Shown: positions 51,073-60,903 of the stretch, piece by piece
Layout of the letters: each line of letters opens with the position of its first letter
Numbering within the stretch: the first letter of the stretch is position 1
From: Algibacter marinivivus
GTDB taxonomy: Bacteria > Bacteroidota > Bacteroidia > Flavobacteriales > Flavobacteriaceae
Direction of reading: 5' to 3'
DNA length: 64,000 nucleotides
Assembly: GCF_003143755.1 (NCBI RefSeq)
Contig: NZ_QFRI01000001.1
Coordinates: 1,572,051-1,636,050, forward strand
Notes under the pieces: generated by a model
Database searches by the model: none
What the model was told of the DNA's origin: nothing
The model's input: the letters and a program-made list of their open reading frames with translations, nothing else
Program-made: the position numbers and the translations under genes

Positions 51073-52023
51073 ATGACAGGACACGTTTATAAATCTACAG
51101 GTAGTTGGTACACGGTTAAAACCAATTTAGGTCATACTTACGAATGCCGTATAAAAGGTAAATTTAGAATTAAAGGTATAAAAAGCACTAACCCAATTGC
51201 TGTTGGTGACGTTGTAGATTTTGAGCTTGAAACAAATAACAATACAGATACTGGTGTTATTTATAAAATTCATGATAGAACTAATTTTATTGTTAGAAAA
51301 TCTGTAAACTTATCTAAGCAAACACATATTATTGCGGCTAATTTAGATCAGGTTTTTTTAATGATAACTATTAATAATCCACCAACGCTTACCAGTTTTA
51401 TTGATCGGTTTTTAGTTACCGCAGAAGCATATTCTATTAAAACCGTATTACTCTTTAATAAAATAGATACCTATGATGAAGAAACATTAAACGAAGTCAA
51501 GTATTTAGCTCATGAATACAGGAATATTGGTTATGAATGTATTGGTGTCTCAGCAAAAACAGGCAAAAATGTAGATAAGGTTAAGGCTTTAATGCATAAT
51601 AAAACAAGTATGTTTTCTGGTCATTCAGGTGTTGGTAAATCTACTCTGGTAAATACAATTGAGCCTTCATTGAATATTAAAACCAAAGAAATTTCTACAC
51701 AACATAGTCAAGGGCAACATACTACTACTTTTGCAGAAATGTTTGATTTAAGTTTTGATGCAAAAATTATAGATACCCCAGGAATAAAAGGTTTTGGTGT
51801 AGTGGATATGGATAGAGAAGAAGTTGGAGACTATTTTCCTGAGATTTTTAAGCTAAAGCAAGATTGTAAATTTAATAATTGCTTACATTTAAAAGAGCCA
51901 AAGTGTGCTGTAAAAGATGCTTTAGATAATGATGAAATTGCTTATTCTAGATACCGAAGTTATGTCCAAATTTTAGAAGGTGAAGATGAACATTACAGAA
52001 CTGATATTTGGGATAAAGAATGA
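51073..52023 (+). CDS. rsgA: Ribosome small-subunit-dependent GTPase A
   Basis: Late 30S ribosome maturation factor. 316 residues in RsgA order: N-terminal OB fold (about 1-70), a circularly permuted GTPase with G4 LLFNKIDTY before G5 GVSAKTGKN, G1 SGHSGVGKSTLVN and G3 DTPGIKGFG, then the C-terminal zinc-binding segment CKFNNCLHLKEPKCAV. Followed by dtd after 25 bp. Confidence 0.95.
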   Translation: MTGHVYKSTGSWYTVKTNLGHTYECRIKGKFRIKGIKSTNPIAVGDVVDFELETNNNTDTGVIYKIHDRTNFIVRKSVNLSKQTHIIAANLDQVFLMITINNPPTLTSFIDRFLVTAEAYSIKTVLLFNKIDTYDEETLNEVKYLAHEYRNIGYECIGVSAKTGKNVDKVKALMHNKTSMFSGHSGVGKSTLVNTIEPSLNIKTKEISTQHSQGQHTTTFAEMFDLSFDAKIIDTPGIKGFGVVDMDREEVGDYFPEIFKLKQDCKFNNCLHLKEPKCAVKDALDNDEIAYSRYRSYVQILEGEDEHYRTDIWDKE

Positions 52024-52048
52024 AACAAGCATTAATAAACTTTAAAGT

Positions 52049-52501
52049 GTGAAAGTAGTTATTCAAAGAGTTTTAAAAGCAAGTGTAACTATTGAAGGTG
52101 AAAAAGTAGCTTCAATTGATAACGGACTTTTAATTTTACTTGGTATTGTTAATGAGGATACCCAAGATGATATCAAATGGCTATCTAATAAAACTATTAA
52201 TCTAAGGGTTTTTAATGATGAAAATGGTGTTATGAATAGGTCTTTAAAAGACATTAAGGGTGATGCTATTGTAGTAAGTCAATTTACATTGCATGCTTCA
52301 ACTAAAAAAGGAAACAGACCAAGCTATATAAAAGCAGCAAAACCTGATATTGCCATTCCATTGTACGAGAATTTCATAAATCAAATTCAAATAGATTTAG
52401 GTAAAAAAGTGCAAACAGGGCAATTTGGTGCAGATATGAAAGTGGAGTTACTAAATGACGGACCTGTTACCATAATTATCGATTCAAAAAATAAAGAGTA
52501 A
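52049..52501 (+). CDS. dtd: D-aminoacyl-tRNA deacylase
   Basis: Hydrolyses D-amino acids mischarged onto tRNA. 150 residues. The start is GTG at 52049, giving the canonical N-terminus MKVVIQRVLKASVTI; no ATG is in range. Catalytic segments SQFTLHASTKKGNRPSYIKAA and the C-terminal LLNDGPVTIIID (GPVT motif) are intact. The stop codon overlaps the next start by one base (TAATG). Confidence 0.95.
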   Translation: MKVVIQRVLKASVTIEGEKVASIDNGLLILLGIVNEDTQDDIKWLSNKTINLRVFNDENGVMNRSLKDIKGDAIVVSQFTLHASTKKGNRPSYIKAAKPDIAIPLYENFINQIQIDLGKKVQTGQFGADMKVELLNDGPVTIIIDSKNKE

Positions 52502-53016
52502 TGGCTTCAGTATTTGGGCATGCCGTTGTTGGTTTAACTTTAACTAAAGTCATTGATACTAAAAACCTAAAATGGTTGCTATTAGCAGCTATTTTTTCAA
52601 CTGTTTTACCAGACTTTGATGTTATTGCTTTCAAATTTGGAATATCTTATGAGCATCCTTTAGGGCACCGCGGGTTTACACATTCTATTGGTTTTGCAGT
52701 ACTTTGGGCATTAGCTTTAATGTTTACTATTGGTAGGAAAAATAAATCAATTTGGTTTTTAGTCATTTTTCTATCAACCATATCACATGGTATTCTTGAT
52801 GCCATGACTTCTGGTGGAGAAGGTGTAGGTTTTTTTATCCCATTTAATAACGATAGATTCTTTTTTTCTTTTAGAGAGATAGTAGTTTCACCTTTAGGGT
52901 TTAAAAACTTTTTTTCCACTTGGGGAATAAAAGTGCTTTTTAGCGAATTTAAGTATGTAGTTATCCCTTGTTTTCTTATATTTCTTGTAAGATTTTTAAT
53001 TAAAAAATTATATTAG
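52501..53016 (+). CDS. YdjM/DUF457-type membrane-bound metal-dependent hydrolase
   Basis: 171 residues with four hydrophobic segments. The N-terminus MASVFGHAVVGLTLTKV with its His, STVLPDFDVIAF and GHRGFTHSIGFAVLWAL, then SHGILDAMTSGGEGVGFFIPF, carry the conserved His/Asp pairs of this membrane family. Its substrate in this organism is unknown (some relatives respond to LexA or act on lipids). Translationally coupled to dtd. Confidence 0.85.
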   Translation: MASVFGHAVVGLTLTKVIDTKNLKWLLLAAIFSTVLPDFDVIAFKFGISYEHPLGHRGFTHSIGFAVLWALALMFTIGRKNKSIWFLVIFLSTISHGILDAMTSGGEGVGFFIPFNNDRFFFSFREIVVSPLGFKNFFSTWGIKVLFSEFKYVVIPCFLIFLVRFLIKKLY

Positions 53017-53097
53017 CCTTTTAACTTAAAAAAATGATTTTTATCATAGAAGAGAAGGTAGAGTTAATCTATTTTTAATTTTTCTATATAGATTTAT

Positions 53098-55014
53098 ATG
53101 TCAAGAATGAATTTGAAACGTTTACTTAACGTCATATTGTTATTAACTATAACAAATGTGTTTTCCCAAGAAAATTTCCTAGCCAGTTTTACCATTCCAG
53201 CAAATTTAAATGAAAATGCAAATGCTGTCGTGCGTTCTAATGATATTAATATTTCTCTTGAGTCATTAAGTGAAATGTATGTTACAGAAAAAAGAATAGT
53301 TACTGTTCTAAATAAATCTGGTAATGATGCTGTAAATGCATATGTTTATTATGATAATAATGTAAAAATAAAAGAATTAGAAGCAGTAGTTTATAATGCA
53401 GCTGGTGCGCAAATTAAAAAAATTAAGAAAAACGATTTTAAAGATGTTAGTGCTGTAGATGGCGGAACATTATATTCTGATTCTAGAGTTAAGTACTTAG
53501 AGTATACTCCAGTAGGGTACCCTTATACTATAAAGTTTACATGTAAAACAATAAATAATAATACAGCATTTATTCAATCCTTTAGGCCTTTAAATAGTTA
53601 TTTTGTTAGTGTAGAAAAGAGCTCTTATCAGATTAATTTTCCGATGGAAATGACTTTAAGAACCAAAGAGAAAAATTTTGAAAATTTTGATTTAATTAAA
53701 GAGGAAGAGGATGGTTTCTTTAAGTTTAAAGTTGAAAACATTTCAGCAATAAAACCAGAAAAATATGCGCCTGCATTTTTTGAAATGATGCCAAAAGTTA
53801 TGATAGCATCAAACGAGTTTACTCTAGAAGGCGTTAAAACCAAAGTAACTAATTGGGAAGATTTTGGGAAATGGATGTATCACGATTTAATAAAGTCTAC
53901 ACATGATTTACCTGCTGGTACAGTTAGTATGATTCAAGATTTGGTAAAAAACGAGCCAAATGATATTGAAAAGGCAAAAAAAATATATCAATATGTACAA
54001 GATAAAGTAAGATATATTAGTGTTCAAGTAGGTATTGGTGGTTGGAAACCCTTCAATGTTTCAGAGGTAGATAGATTGGGTTATGGAGATTGTAAAGGAT
54101 TAACAAATTATACCATGGCCCTTTTAAATGCGGTAGGAGTTAAATCTAACTATACAGTGGTTTTTGCAGGTAAATCGAAAAGAAGTTTAGAGAAGGATTT
54201 TGCTGCAATGCAAGGAAATCATGTAATATTAAATATTCCTACCGAAGATGATAATATTTGGTTAGAGTGTACTAGTCAAAAATTACCTTTTGGGTTTATT
54301 GGTGACTTTACTGATGATAGAGATGTGTTGGTAATTACTCCAGAAGGTGGTAAAATTCAGCACACAAAAAAATATAGTGTAGATGAAAGTACTCAAATCA
54401 TAAAAGGGAAATATAGTATTACAAGCAATGGGGTTTTAAATGCGCAAGTCAATGTAAATTCAAAAGGAATTCAATACGACGATAAGTATTGGCTAGAGAC
54501 CGAAACACAAAGAGATTTAGATAAGCATTACAAAAACCGTTGGCGTTATATAAATGGCTTGATAATGAATAGTATGCATGTTGAAAACGATAAAAACAAG
54601 ATTGAATTTATAGAGGATATTACTTTTGAAGCATCAAATTATACTAAAATAGCTGGAGACAGAATGCTACTTACTGTTAACACATTTAATAGAAATACAC
54701 ATGTGCCAGATCGTTACAGAAATAGAAAATGGCCATTAAAAGTAAGTCGAGGGTTTAAAGATATTGATGAAGTTGAAATAGAAATTCCTGCTAATTATAA
54801 GGTAGAATCTTTTCCAAAAAACAATTCTATTGAAAACAAATTTGGACATTATAAAACAGAAATTATTGTTAAGGATGATAATCATTTTGTGTATAAGAGG
54901 GAATTTAAAGTTAATGATGGCGAGTTTCCAAAAGAAGATTATAAAGATTTTAGAGCGTTTTATAAAACTGTTTCTAGGCAAGACAATGCTAAAATTGCCT
55001 TAATTAAAAAGTAA
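53098..55014 (+). CDS. DUF3857 / transglutaminase-like secreted protein, first of three
   Basis: 638 residues with a signal peptide (1-23, ending VFSQ). An N-terminal DUF3857 beta domain (about 45-200) is followed by a transglutaminase-like domain (about 270-420). The triad looks usable: Cys332 in GYGDCKGLT, His375 in GNHVIL and an acidic Glu390 in WLECTSQ. The C-terminal part is a beta-rich domain of unknown function. Periplasmic or outer-surface location expected. The two following genes encode related proteins without the Cys and His. Confidence 0.83.
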   Translation: MSRMNLKRLLNVILLLTITNVFSQENFLASFTIPANLNENANAVVRSNDINISLESLSEMYVTEKRIVTVLNKSGNDAVNAYVYYDNNVKIKELEAVVYNAAGAQIKKIKKNDFKDVSAVDGGTLYSDSRVKYLEYTPVGYPYTIKFTCKTINNNTAFIQSFRPLNSYFVSVEKSSYQINFPMEMTLRTKEKNFENFDLIKEEEDGFFKFKVENISAIKPEKYAPAFFEMMPKVMIASNEFTLEGVKTKVTNWEDFGKWMYHDLIKSTHDLPAGTVSMIQDLVKNEPNDIEKAKKIYQYVQDKVRYISVQVGIGGWKPFNVSEVDRLGYGDCKGLTNYTMALLNAVGVKSNYTVVFAGKSKRSLEKDFAAMQGNHVILNIPTEDDNIWLECTSQKLPFGFIGDFTDDRDVLVITPEGGKIQHTKKYSVDESTQIIKGKYSITSNGVLNAQVNVNSKGIQYDDKYWLETETQRDLDKHYKNRWRYINGLIMNSMHVENDKNKIEFIEDITFEASNYTKIAGDRMLLTVNTFNRNTHVPDRYRNRKWPLKVSRGFKDIDEVEIEIPANYKVESFPKNNSIENKFGHYKTEIIVKDDNHFVYKREFKVNDGEFPKEDYKDFRAFYKTVSRQDNAKIALIKK

Positions 55015-55027
55015 CAAAAATAAATTT

Positions 55028-57040
55028 ATGAAAATTATTACCATTTTATTTTGCATTCTTATTTCAGCAAACACTTTTTCCCAAAATTACAAATTTGGTA
55101 AGGTGTCAAAAGAAGAATTAAGCGAAAATGTTTGTCCAATTGATTCGTCAGCAAACGCAGTTTATCTCTACAAGTACAGAAATACTTATTATGAATATGA
55201 TAAAGTAAACGGTTTTAAATTAATAACAGAAATACATGAGCGTGTAAAAATTTATAACCAAGAAGGTTTTAATCATGCTACTAAACAAATTAGACTTTAT
55301 AAAATGAGTGCTGGAAATCACGAAAAAATTTCAACAATTAAAGCACAAACTTATAATTTGGAAGAAGAAAAAATAGTTATTGATAAGTTAAATAAAAGTA
55401 GCATTTTTGAAACTGAAGCCAATAAGTATAATGACAAGATTAAGTTTACGATGCCCAATATAAAACCTGGGTCTGTTATTGAATATAAGTATAAAATAAC
55501 ATCACCATTTTGGTCTAAAGTTGATGAATTTGTTTTTCAGCATAGTATACCTATTAAGAAATTAGAAGCTAGCTTTGAAGCACCAGAATATTATTCTTTT
55601 AAAGTAAATACTAAAGGGTTTTTAACTATAACTCCTAAAATAGAATATGAACGAGGTTTTATTACATTTATCAATAAAACGAGAAATACTGGAAATGGAC
55701 GTACTAGTGCATCAGCTACAACTATTAGTAAATCTGAATTAGAATATAGTAAGCACATTAGTAAATATATTTCAGAAAATATTCCAGCTCTAAAAGATGA
55801 GCCTTATGTTAATAATATAAATAACTATAGGGCATCAGTGAAATATGAGCTTTCATATACCAAATTTCCAAACTCTATTGCAGAAACGTATTCTACAACT
55901 TGGGGAGATGTTGTCGAAAGAATTTACGAAAGCCCCAGTTTTGGAGAGGAACTTAAAAAAACAAGTTATTTCAAGAAGGATATCGATGCTTTAGTAGGTT
56001 CAGTTTCAGATCCTGCAACCAAATTAGGATTAATATATAATTTTGTAAAGTCACAAGTTAAATGGAATGGTTACTATGGTTTTTATGCAGATGATGTTAG
56101 AGAAGCTTATAAAGAGCATGTTGGCAGTAGTGGTGATATTAATTTAATGCTAACCGCTATGTTAAGATATGCTGGTTTAAATGCAAATCCAGTTTTAGTT
56201 AGTACAAGAACTCATGGGGTACCTTTATTTCCAACTAGAGAGGGTTATAATTATGTGGTTACTTGTGTGAAACTACAAGATGATTCGGTAGCATTGTTGG
56301 ATGCCACAGAACAATATGCAGCACCTAATATCTTACCTTTTAGAGCTTTGAATTGGCAAGGAAGAATTGTTGCTGAAAATGGAGGTTCTCAGTTAGTAGA
56401 TTTATATCCAAAAACTAAATCTAATAATTCGATAACCATGATGGTGAAAATTGATAAGGAAGGCACTTTAGAGGGGAGCTATAGAAGCATTAAAACAAAT
56501 CATATTGCATTGTCTTTTAGAGCGAAATATAATGATGCTGATAAAGATGAGTTTCTAGAAAAAATAGAAAATAAAGGACTTGAGATTTCTGATTATGATG
56601 TTAAGAATAGTGAGGACTTATCTAAACCTATAATTGAATCTTATAAATTTGTTAAAGAAAGTCAAGCTGATATTATTGGTGATAAAATGTACTTTTCACC
56701 TTTGTTTCATTTAAAAGTAAGTGAAAACCCATTTAAGTTAGAAAAAAGAGAATTCCCTATAGATTTTGGATATCCATCAGTTATATCACATAGGGTAATT
56801 ATAAATATACCAGAAGGTTATAAAATTGAAAATTTACCAGAGCCTGCAGCCATCGGGCTTCCAGATAATCTAGGGTCGTTTAAGTTTAAAGTTGTTGGAT
56901 GCGGGAATACAATTCAAGTATCTGTTGTGTCTCAAATTAACCAGTCTATTATCTCGCCATTATATTATGAGGCCTTGAAAGAATATTTTAATAAGTTCAT
57001 CCAGAAAGAAGATGAACAAATAGTTTTAACCAAAGGATAG
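55028..57040 (+). CDS. DUF3857 secreted protein, second of three, degenerate transglutaminase site
   Basis: 670 residues with a signal peptide (1-19, ending TFSQ). It shares with the third gene the segments NYKFGKVSKEEL, LITEIHERVKIYN, and IKPGSVIEYKYKITSPF. In the transglutaminase-like domain the expected Cys is replaced (GSSGDINLML) and the expected His is Tyr (YNYVVT), while the acidic position remains (LLDATEQ). Probably a non-catalytic relative. 13 bp after the first gene. Confidence 0.8.
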   Translation: MKIITILFCILISANTFSQNYKFGKVSKEELSENVCPIDSSANAVYLYKYRNTYYEYDKVNGFKLITEIHERVKIYNQEGFNHATKQIRLYKMSAGNHEKISTIKAQTYNLEEEKIVIDKLNKSSIFETEANKYNDKIKFTMPNIKPGSVIEYKYKITSPFWSKVDEFVFQHSIPIKKLEASFEAPEYYSFKVNTKGFLTITPKIEYERGFITFINKTRNTGNGRTSASATTISKSELEYSKHISKYISENIPALKDEPYVNNINNYRASVKYELSYTKFPNSIAETYSTTWGDVVERIYESPSFGEELKKTSYFKKDIDALVGSVSDPATKLGLIYNFVKSQVKWNGYYGFYADDVREAYKEHVGSSGDINLMLTAMLRYAGLNANPVLVSTRTHGVPLFPTREGYNYVVTCVKLQDDSVALLDATEQYAAPNILPFRALNWQGRIVAENGGSQLVDLYPKTKSNNSITMMVKIDKEGTLEGSYRSIKTNHIALSFRAKYNDADKDEFLEKIENKGLEISDYDVKNSEDLSKPIIESYKFVKESQADIIGDKMYFSPLFHLKVSENPFKLEKREFPIDFGYPSVISHRVIINIPEGYKIENLPEPAAIGLPDNLGSFKFKVVGCGNTIQVSVVSQINQSIISPLYYEALKEYFNKFIQKEDEQIVLTKG

Positions 57041-57098
57041 CGAATACTAAAAGTATTGAACAAAACAACGATAAAGGCATTAATAAAAATTAAGTTAA

Positions 57099-59117
57099 AT
57101 GAGAATAGTTACTATAATACTTAGCTTAAGTATTTCTATAACAGCATTAGCACAAAATTATGATTTTGGAAAAGTGTCTAAAGAAGAACTTCAAGAACAA
57201 TTTAATCCAGAAGACTCTACTGCTAATGCTACTTATTTGTATAAATATAGAAGAACGTATTATGAATACAGTCAACAAGTTGGTTTTCAACTCATAACAG
57301 AAATACATGAACGTGTTAAAATATACAATAATGAAGGTTTTGATTTCGCAACAAAATCGATAAAACTTTACAAGAGTTCAAGGGAAGAAGAGAGTGTAAG
57401 CAGTTTAAAAGCCTATACTTACAATTTGGATAATGGTAAAATTGTTAAGATAAAATTAGATAAATCTGGAATTTTTGATAATGAAGTTTCTAAATTTCTT
57501 GATGAAAAAACTTTTACTATGCAAGATATTAAACCTGGGTCAGTTATCGAATATAAGTATAAAGTGTTTTCTCCCTTCATAACTAATATTGACGAGTTTG
57601 TTTTTCAGCACAGTATTCCAGTTAAAAAATTAGAAGCAGATTTTGAATCACCTGAGTATTTTAATTTCAAGTATAATGAAAAGGGCTATCTTCCTGTTGT
57701 TCCTAAAAAGGTCTTTAGAAATGGAACCATTACTTTTGTTAATAAAACTAGAAGTGGTGGTGGAGGCATTAATAGTTCTCCTGTTCAAACAAGTTACTCT
57801 AATTCTAAAATAGATTACACTAAAAATGCTGATGTATATAGTCTTACAAATATACCTGCATTAAAAGAGGAACCCTATGTTAATAACATAGATAATTATA
57901 GATCTGCAGTTAAATATGAATTATCGTACACAAGATTTCCTAATTCTGCTATAGAACATTATACTAGCTCTTGGGAAGATGTTATAAAGAGAATTTATGA
58001 AAACTCAAATTTTGGAGGTGAATTAGATAAAACAAGTTATTTTAAAAATGAAATTAATGATTTAATAGGAGCTGTTACAGATCCTAAAAAGAAAACAGCT
58101 TTAATTTTTAATTATGTAAAATCTAGAATAAACTGGAATGGATATTATGGATATTATGTTGATGAAGGTGTAAAAAAAGCATTTAAAGAACAAACGGGTA
58201 ATATTGCCGATATTAACCTAATGTTAACTTCTATGTTACGCTATGCAGGAGTTAAGGCTTACCCTGTACTTGTTAGTACTAGAAAAAATGGGATACCATT
58301 GTTCCCAACCAGAGAAGGTTTTAATTATGTTATAACTTATGTGAAAATTGGAGAAATTTCTTTTCTTCTAGATGCTACAAGTAAATATAGTTTCCCAAAT
58401 TTATTACCATTCAGAGCTTTAAACTGGCAAGGTCGAGTTATTACAGAACATGGTAACTCTAAATTAATTGATTTGTATCCAAAAACTATTTCAAAAGATA
58501 TAATTGAAATGATGGCGAACCTTGATGAGAATGGAACTATATCAGGTAAGTTCAGAAATACAAAAACAAATCATAATGCTTTGTTTTTTAGAAAAGATTT
58601 TAATAGCAAAAGTGAAGATGATTTTTTAAGTGATTTAGAAAATAAATATAATGGTTTGGAAATATCAGAGTTTGAAGTAAAAAACAACGAGGATTTATCA
58701 AAACCTATTATAGAGTCTTTTGCTTTTGAAAAAGAAAATCAAGCTGATATAATTGGTGATAAAATTTATTTTTCTCCCCTGTTTTTCATGAAATTAAATG
58801 AAAACCCATTCAAACTTGAAAACCGAGAGTATCCAGTTGATTTTGGTTATCCATATGAAACTAAATATCGATTTACAATTAACTTGCCAAAAGGTTTTAA
58901 AGTAGAAAGTTTACCTAAACCAGAAATGTTCAAAATGCAAGATAATCTTGGTTCTTTTTCTTATAATATTTTTAATGATGAAAAAAATATTCAAGTTATT
59001 ATTTCATCCAAAATAAATAGTTCTGTTGTTAATCCTCAATATTATAAAGCTTTAAAATCTTATTTTAGCATGATAGTAAAAAAAGAAACAGATCAAGTAG
59101 TACTAACACGAATATAA
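57099..59117 (+). CDS. DUF3857 secreted protein, third of three, degenerate transglutaminase site
   Basis: 672 residues, signal peptide 1-18 (ending ALAQ). It resembles the second gene over its whole length (NYDFGKVSKEELQEQF, IKPGSVIEYKYKVFSPF, LPFRALNWQGRVI), so the pair arose by tandem duplication. The active-site positions read NIADINLML and FNYVITYV, again without Cys or His, with LLDATSK at the acidic site. 58 bp after the second gene and directly before mazG. Confidence 0.8.
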   Translation: MRIVTIILSLSISITALAQNYDFGKVSKEELQEQFNPEDSTANATYLYKYRRTYYEYSQQVGFQLITEIHERVKIYNNEGFDFATKSIKLYKSSREEESVSSLKAYTYNLDNGKIVKIKLDKSGIFDNEVSKFLDEKTFTMQDIKPGSVIEYKYKVFSPFITNIDEFVFQHSIPVKKLEADFESPEYFNFKYNEKGYLPVVPKKVFRNGTITFVNKTRSGGGGINSSPVQTSYSNSKIDYTKNADVYSLTNIPALKEEPYVNNIDNYRSAVKYELSYTRFPNSAIEHYTSSWEDVIKRIYENSNFGGELDKTSYFKNEINDLIGAVTDPKKKTALIFNYVKSRINWNGYYGYYVDEGVKKAFKEQTGNIADINLMLTSMLRYAGVKAYPVLVSTRKNGIPLFPTREGFNYVITYVKIGEISFLLDATSKYSFPNLLPFRALNWQGRVITEHGNSKLIDLYPKTISKDIIEMMANLDENGTISGKFRNTKTNHNALFFRKDFNSKSEDDFLSDLENKYNGLEISEFEVKNNEDLSKPIIESFAFEKENQADIIGDKIYFSPLFFMKLNENPFKLENREYPVDFGYPYETKYRFTINLPKGFKVESLPKPEMFKMQDNLGSFSYNIFNDEKNIQVIISSKINSSVVNPQYYKALKSYFSMIVKKETDQVVLTRI

Positions 59118-59444
59118 ATGAACATTCAAAACGCACAAAAAGAAGTAGATAATTGGATTAAAGAACACGGTGTTCGATATTTTAATGAGCTTACAAATAT
59201 GGCACAACTTACTGAGGAAGTAGGTGAAGTTGCTCGAATTATAGCCAGACGTTATGGCGAGCAAAGTGAAAAAGAAAGCGATAAAGATAAAGACCTTGGT
59301 GAAGAACTAGCTGATGTTATGTTTGTTGTATTATGTTTAGCAAACCAAACAGGAGTAGACTTACAAAAAGCGTTTGATAAAAGAATGTATAAAAAAGGTA
59401 AACGAGACCACGATAGACACCATAATAACGATAAATTGAAATGA
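59118..59444 (+). CDS. MazG-like nucleotide pyrophosphohydrolase
   Basis: 108 residues, a single MazG-type four-helix domain. Metal-binding acidic residues are seen in LTEEVGEVARIIARRYGE and LGEELADVMFVVLCLANQTG (EExxE and ExxD). It likely hydrolyses a non-canonical or surplus NTP/dNTP. The start codon directly follows the stop of the third DUF3857 gene. Confidence 0.9.
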   Translation: MNIQNAQKEVDNWIKEHGVRYFNELTNMAQLTEEVGEVARIIARRYGEQSEKESDKDKDLGEELADVMFVVLCLANQTGVDLQKAFDKRMYKKGKRDHDRHHNNDKLK

Positions 59445-59529
59445 CAATTTTAAAATGGGATATGTTTAAAATTTAGACGAAACCCATAAAAAAACAATCA
59501 ATTACTTAGTATTAATCTCTATTATCGAG

Positions 59530-59537
59530 TAAATTTG
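59530..59537 (+). promoter_or_regulatory. Bacteroidetes -7 box of aroA
   Basis: TAAATTTG matches TAnnTTTG, 30 bp before the aroA ATG at 59568. No clear -33 TTTG. Confidence 0.45.
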
Positions 59538-59567
59538 CGACTTCTTTAAATAGACAGTTTCAAGAAT

Positions 59568-60791
59568 ATGCACTTTACACTTCAAAAATCTAAAATTGCT
59601 AAGCAATCTTCTGTTGAAATAACTGGTTCAAAAAGTGAATCTAATAGATTATTACTACTACAAGCATTATATCCAGAATTCAAACTAGAAAACGTTTCAA
59701 ATTCAGACGATAGTAATTTAATGACTAATGCGTTAAGTTCTCAATCCGAAGTTATAGATATTCATCACGCAGGAACAGCAATGCGTTTTTTAACGGCATA
59801 CTTCTCAATTCAAGAAGGTAGAGATACAATTCTAACAGGTTCTAAAAGGATGAAAGAACGCCCAATCAAAATTTTGGTTGAAGCCTTACAAGAATTAGGA
59901 GCAGATATTAGTTATGAAGAAAATGAAGGTTTCCCACCAATAAAAATAAAAGGAAAAAAGCTTAATAAAAATAAAGTCTCTTTAAAAGCAAATGTAAGTA
60001 GTCAGTACATTTCTGCACTATTACTTATTGCTTCAAAACTTGAAAACGGATTAGAATTAACTTTAGAAGGCGAAATCACATCCATTCCATATATCAAAAT
60101 GACACTAAGTCTATTGGACGAAATAGGAATAGAATCATCATTTGAAGGAAATACTATAACTGTAAAGCCTAACACTAAAAAGTTAAATGCTAAAACATTA
60201 ACTGTAGAGTCAGATTGGTCGTCAGCATCTTATTATTTTAGTATCGCAGCTTTAAGCGATGTAGGTACAGAAATAACATTATCATCTTACAAAGAAAATT
60301 CATTACAAGGTGATTCTGCTTTGGTAGAAATTTACAAACACTTTGGTGTATCAACTGTTTTTAATGAAAATGCATTAACCTTAAAAAAGGAAACTTCAAA
60401 TTTAGAGCTACTAACTTTAGATTTAAAAAACGCACCAGACATTGCACAAACCATAGCAGTAACATGTTTTGCTTTAGGAATGTCATGTGATTTAGTAGGT
60501 TTGCATACCCTTAAAATTAAAGAAACCGATAGGCTTGTAGCTTTAAAAACCGAAATTGAAAAGCTAGGAGGTAAGGTTGAAATTACAGATAAATCTTTGC
60601 ATTTGTCAACTTCAATAGATGTAAAATCAATGGTCTCTATCACAACATACAACGATCATAGAATGGCTATGGCTTTTGCACCTTTAGCCTTAAAAACCTC
60701 TATAATTATAGAAGATGCTATGGTAGTTTCAAAATCGTATCCAACCTTTTGGGAAGATTTAAAATCTATTGGATTTCAAATAAGTAAATAA
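59568..60791 (+). CDS. aroA: 3-phosphoshikimate 1-carboxyvinyltransferase (EPSP synthase)
   Basis: Sixth step of the shikimate pathway. 407 residues, slightly shorter than the E. coli enzyme (427). TGSKSESNRLLLLQAL, HAGTAMRFLTAYFS, GSKRMKERPIKILVEAL, the SSQYISALLL loop, KIKETDRLVALKTEIEKLG and TYNDHRMAMAFAPLAL are diagnostic. The GTAMR segment keeps Ala where glyphosate-sensitive class I enzymes have G-N-A-G-T-A-M-R, here preceded by His. Alone in its transcript, it supplies chorismate for the attenuated operon upstream. Confidence 0.94.
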   Translation: MHFTLQKSKIAKQSSVEITGSKSESNRLLLLQALYPEFKLENVSNSDDSNLMTNALSSQSEVIDIHHAGTAMRFLTAYFSIQEGRDTILTGSKRMKERPIKILVEALQELGADISYEENEGFPPIKIKGKKLNKNKVSLKANVSSQYISALLLIASKLENGLELTLEGEITSIPYIKMTLSLLDEIGIESSFEGNTITVKPNTKKLNAKTLTVESDWSSASYYFSIAALSDVGTEITLSSYKENSLQGDSALVEIYKHFGVSTVFNENALTLKKETSNLELLTLDLKNAPDIAQTIAVTCFALGMSCDLVGLHTLKIKETDRLVALKTEIEKLGGKVEITDKSLHLSTSIDVKSMVSITTYNDHRMAMAFAPLALKTSIIIEDAMVVSKSYPTFWEDLKSIGFQISK

Positions 60792-60806
60792 TAATTACTC
60801 ATTTAC

Positions 60807-60838
60807 TTGACAACCCCTATCTTCAGATTGTATATTTG
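60807..60838 (+). promoter_or_regulatory. Promoter of queA
   Basis: TTG at 60807-60809, 21 bp, then TATATTTG at 60831-60838, an exact Bacteroidetes -7 box. Start codon at 60904 leaves a leader of about 60 nt. Confidence 0.6.
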
Positions 60839-60903
60839 CAACCGTTTGTAATTTTCAAATGTTGCAACTCAGAAATTAATAAACTAATAAAAACGCATTT
60901 TAA

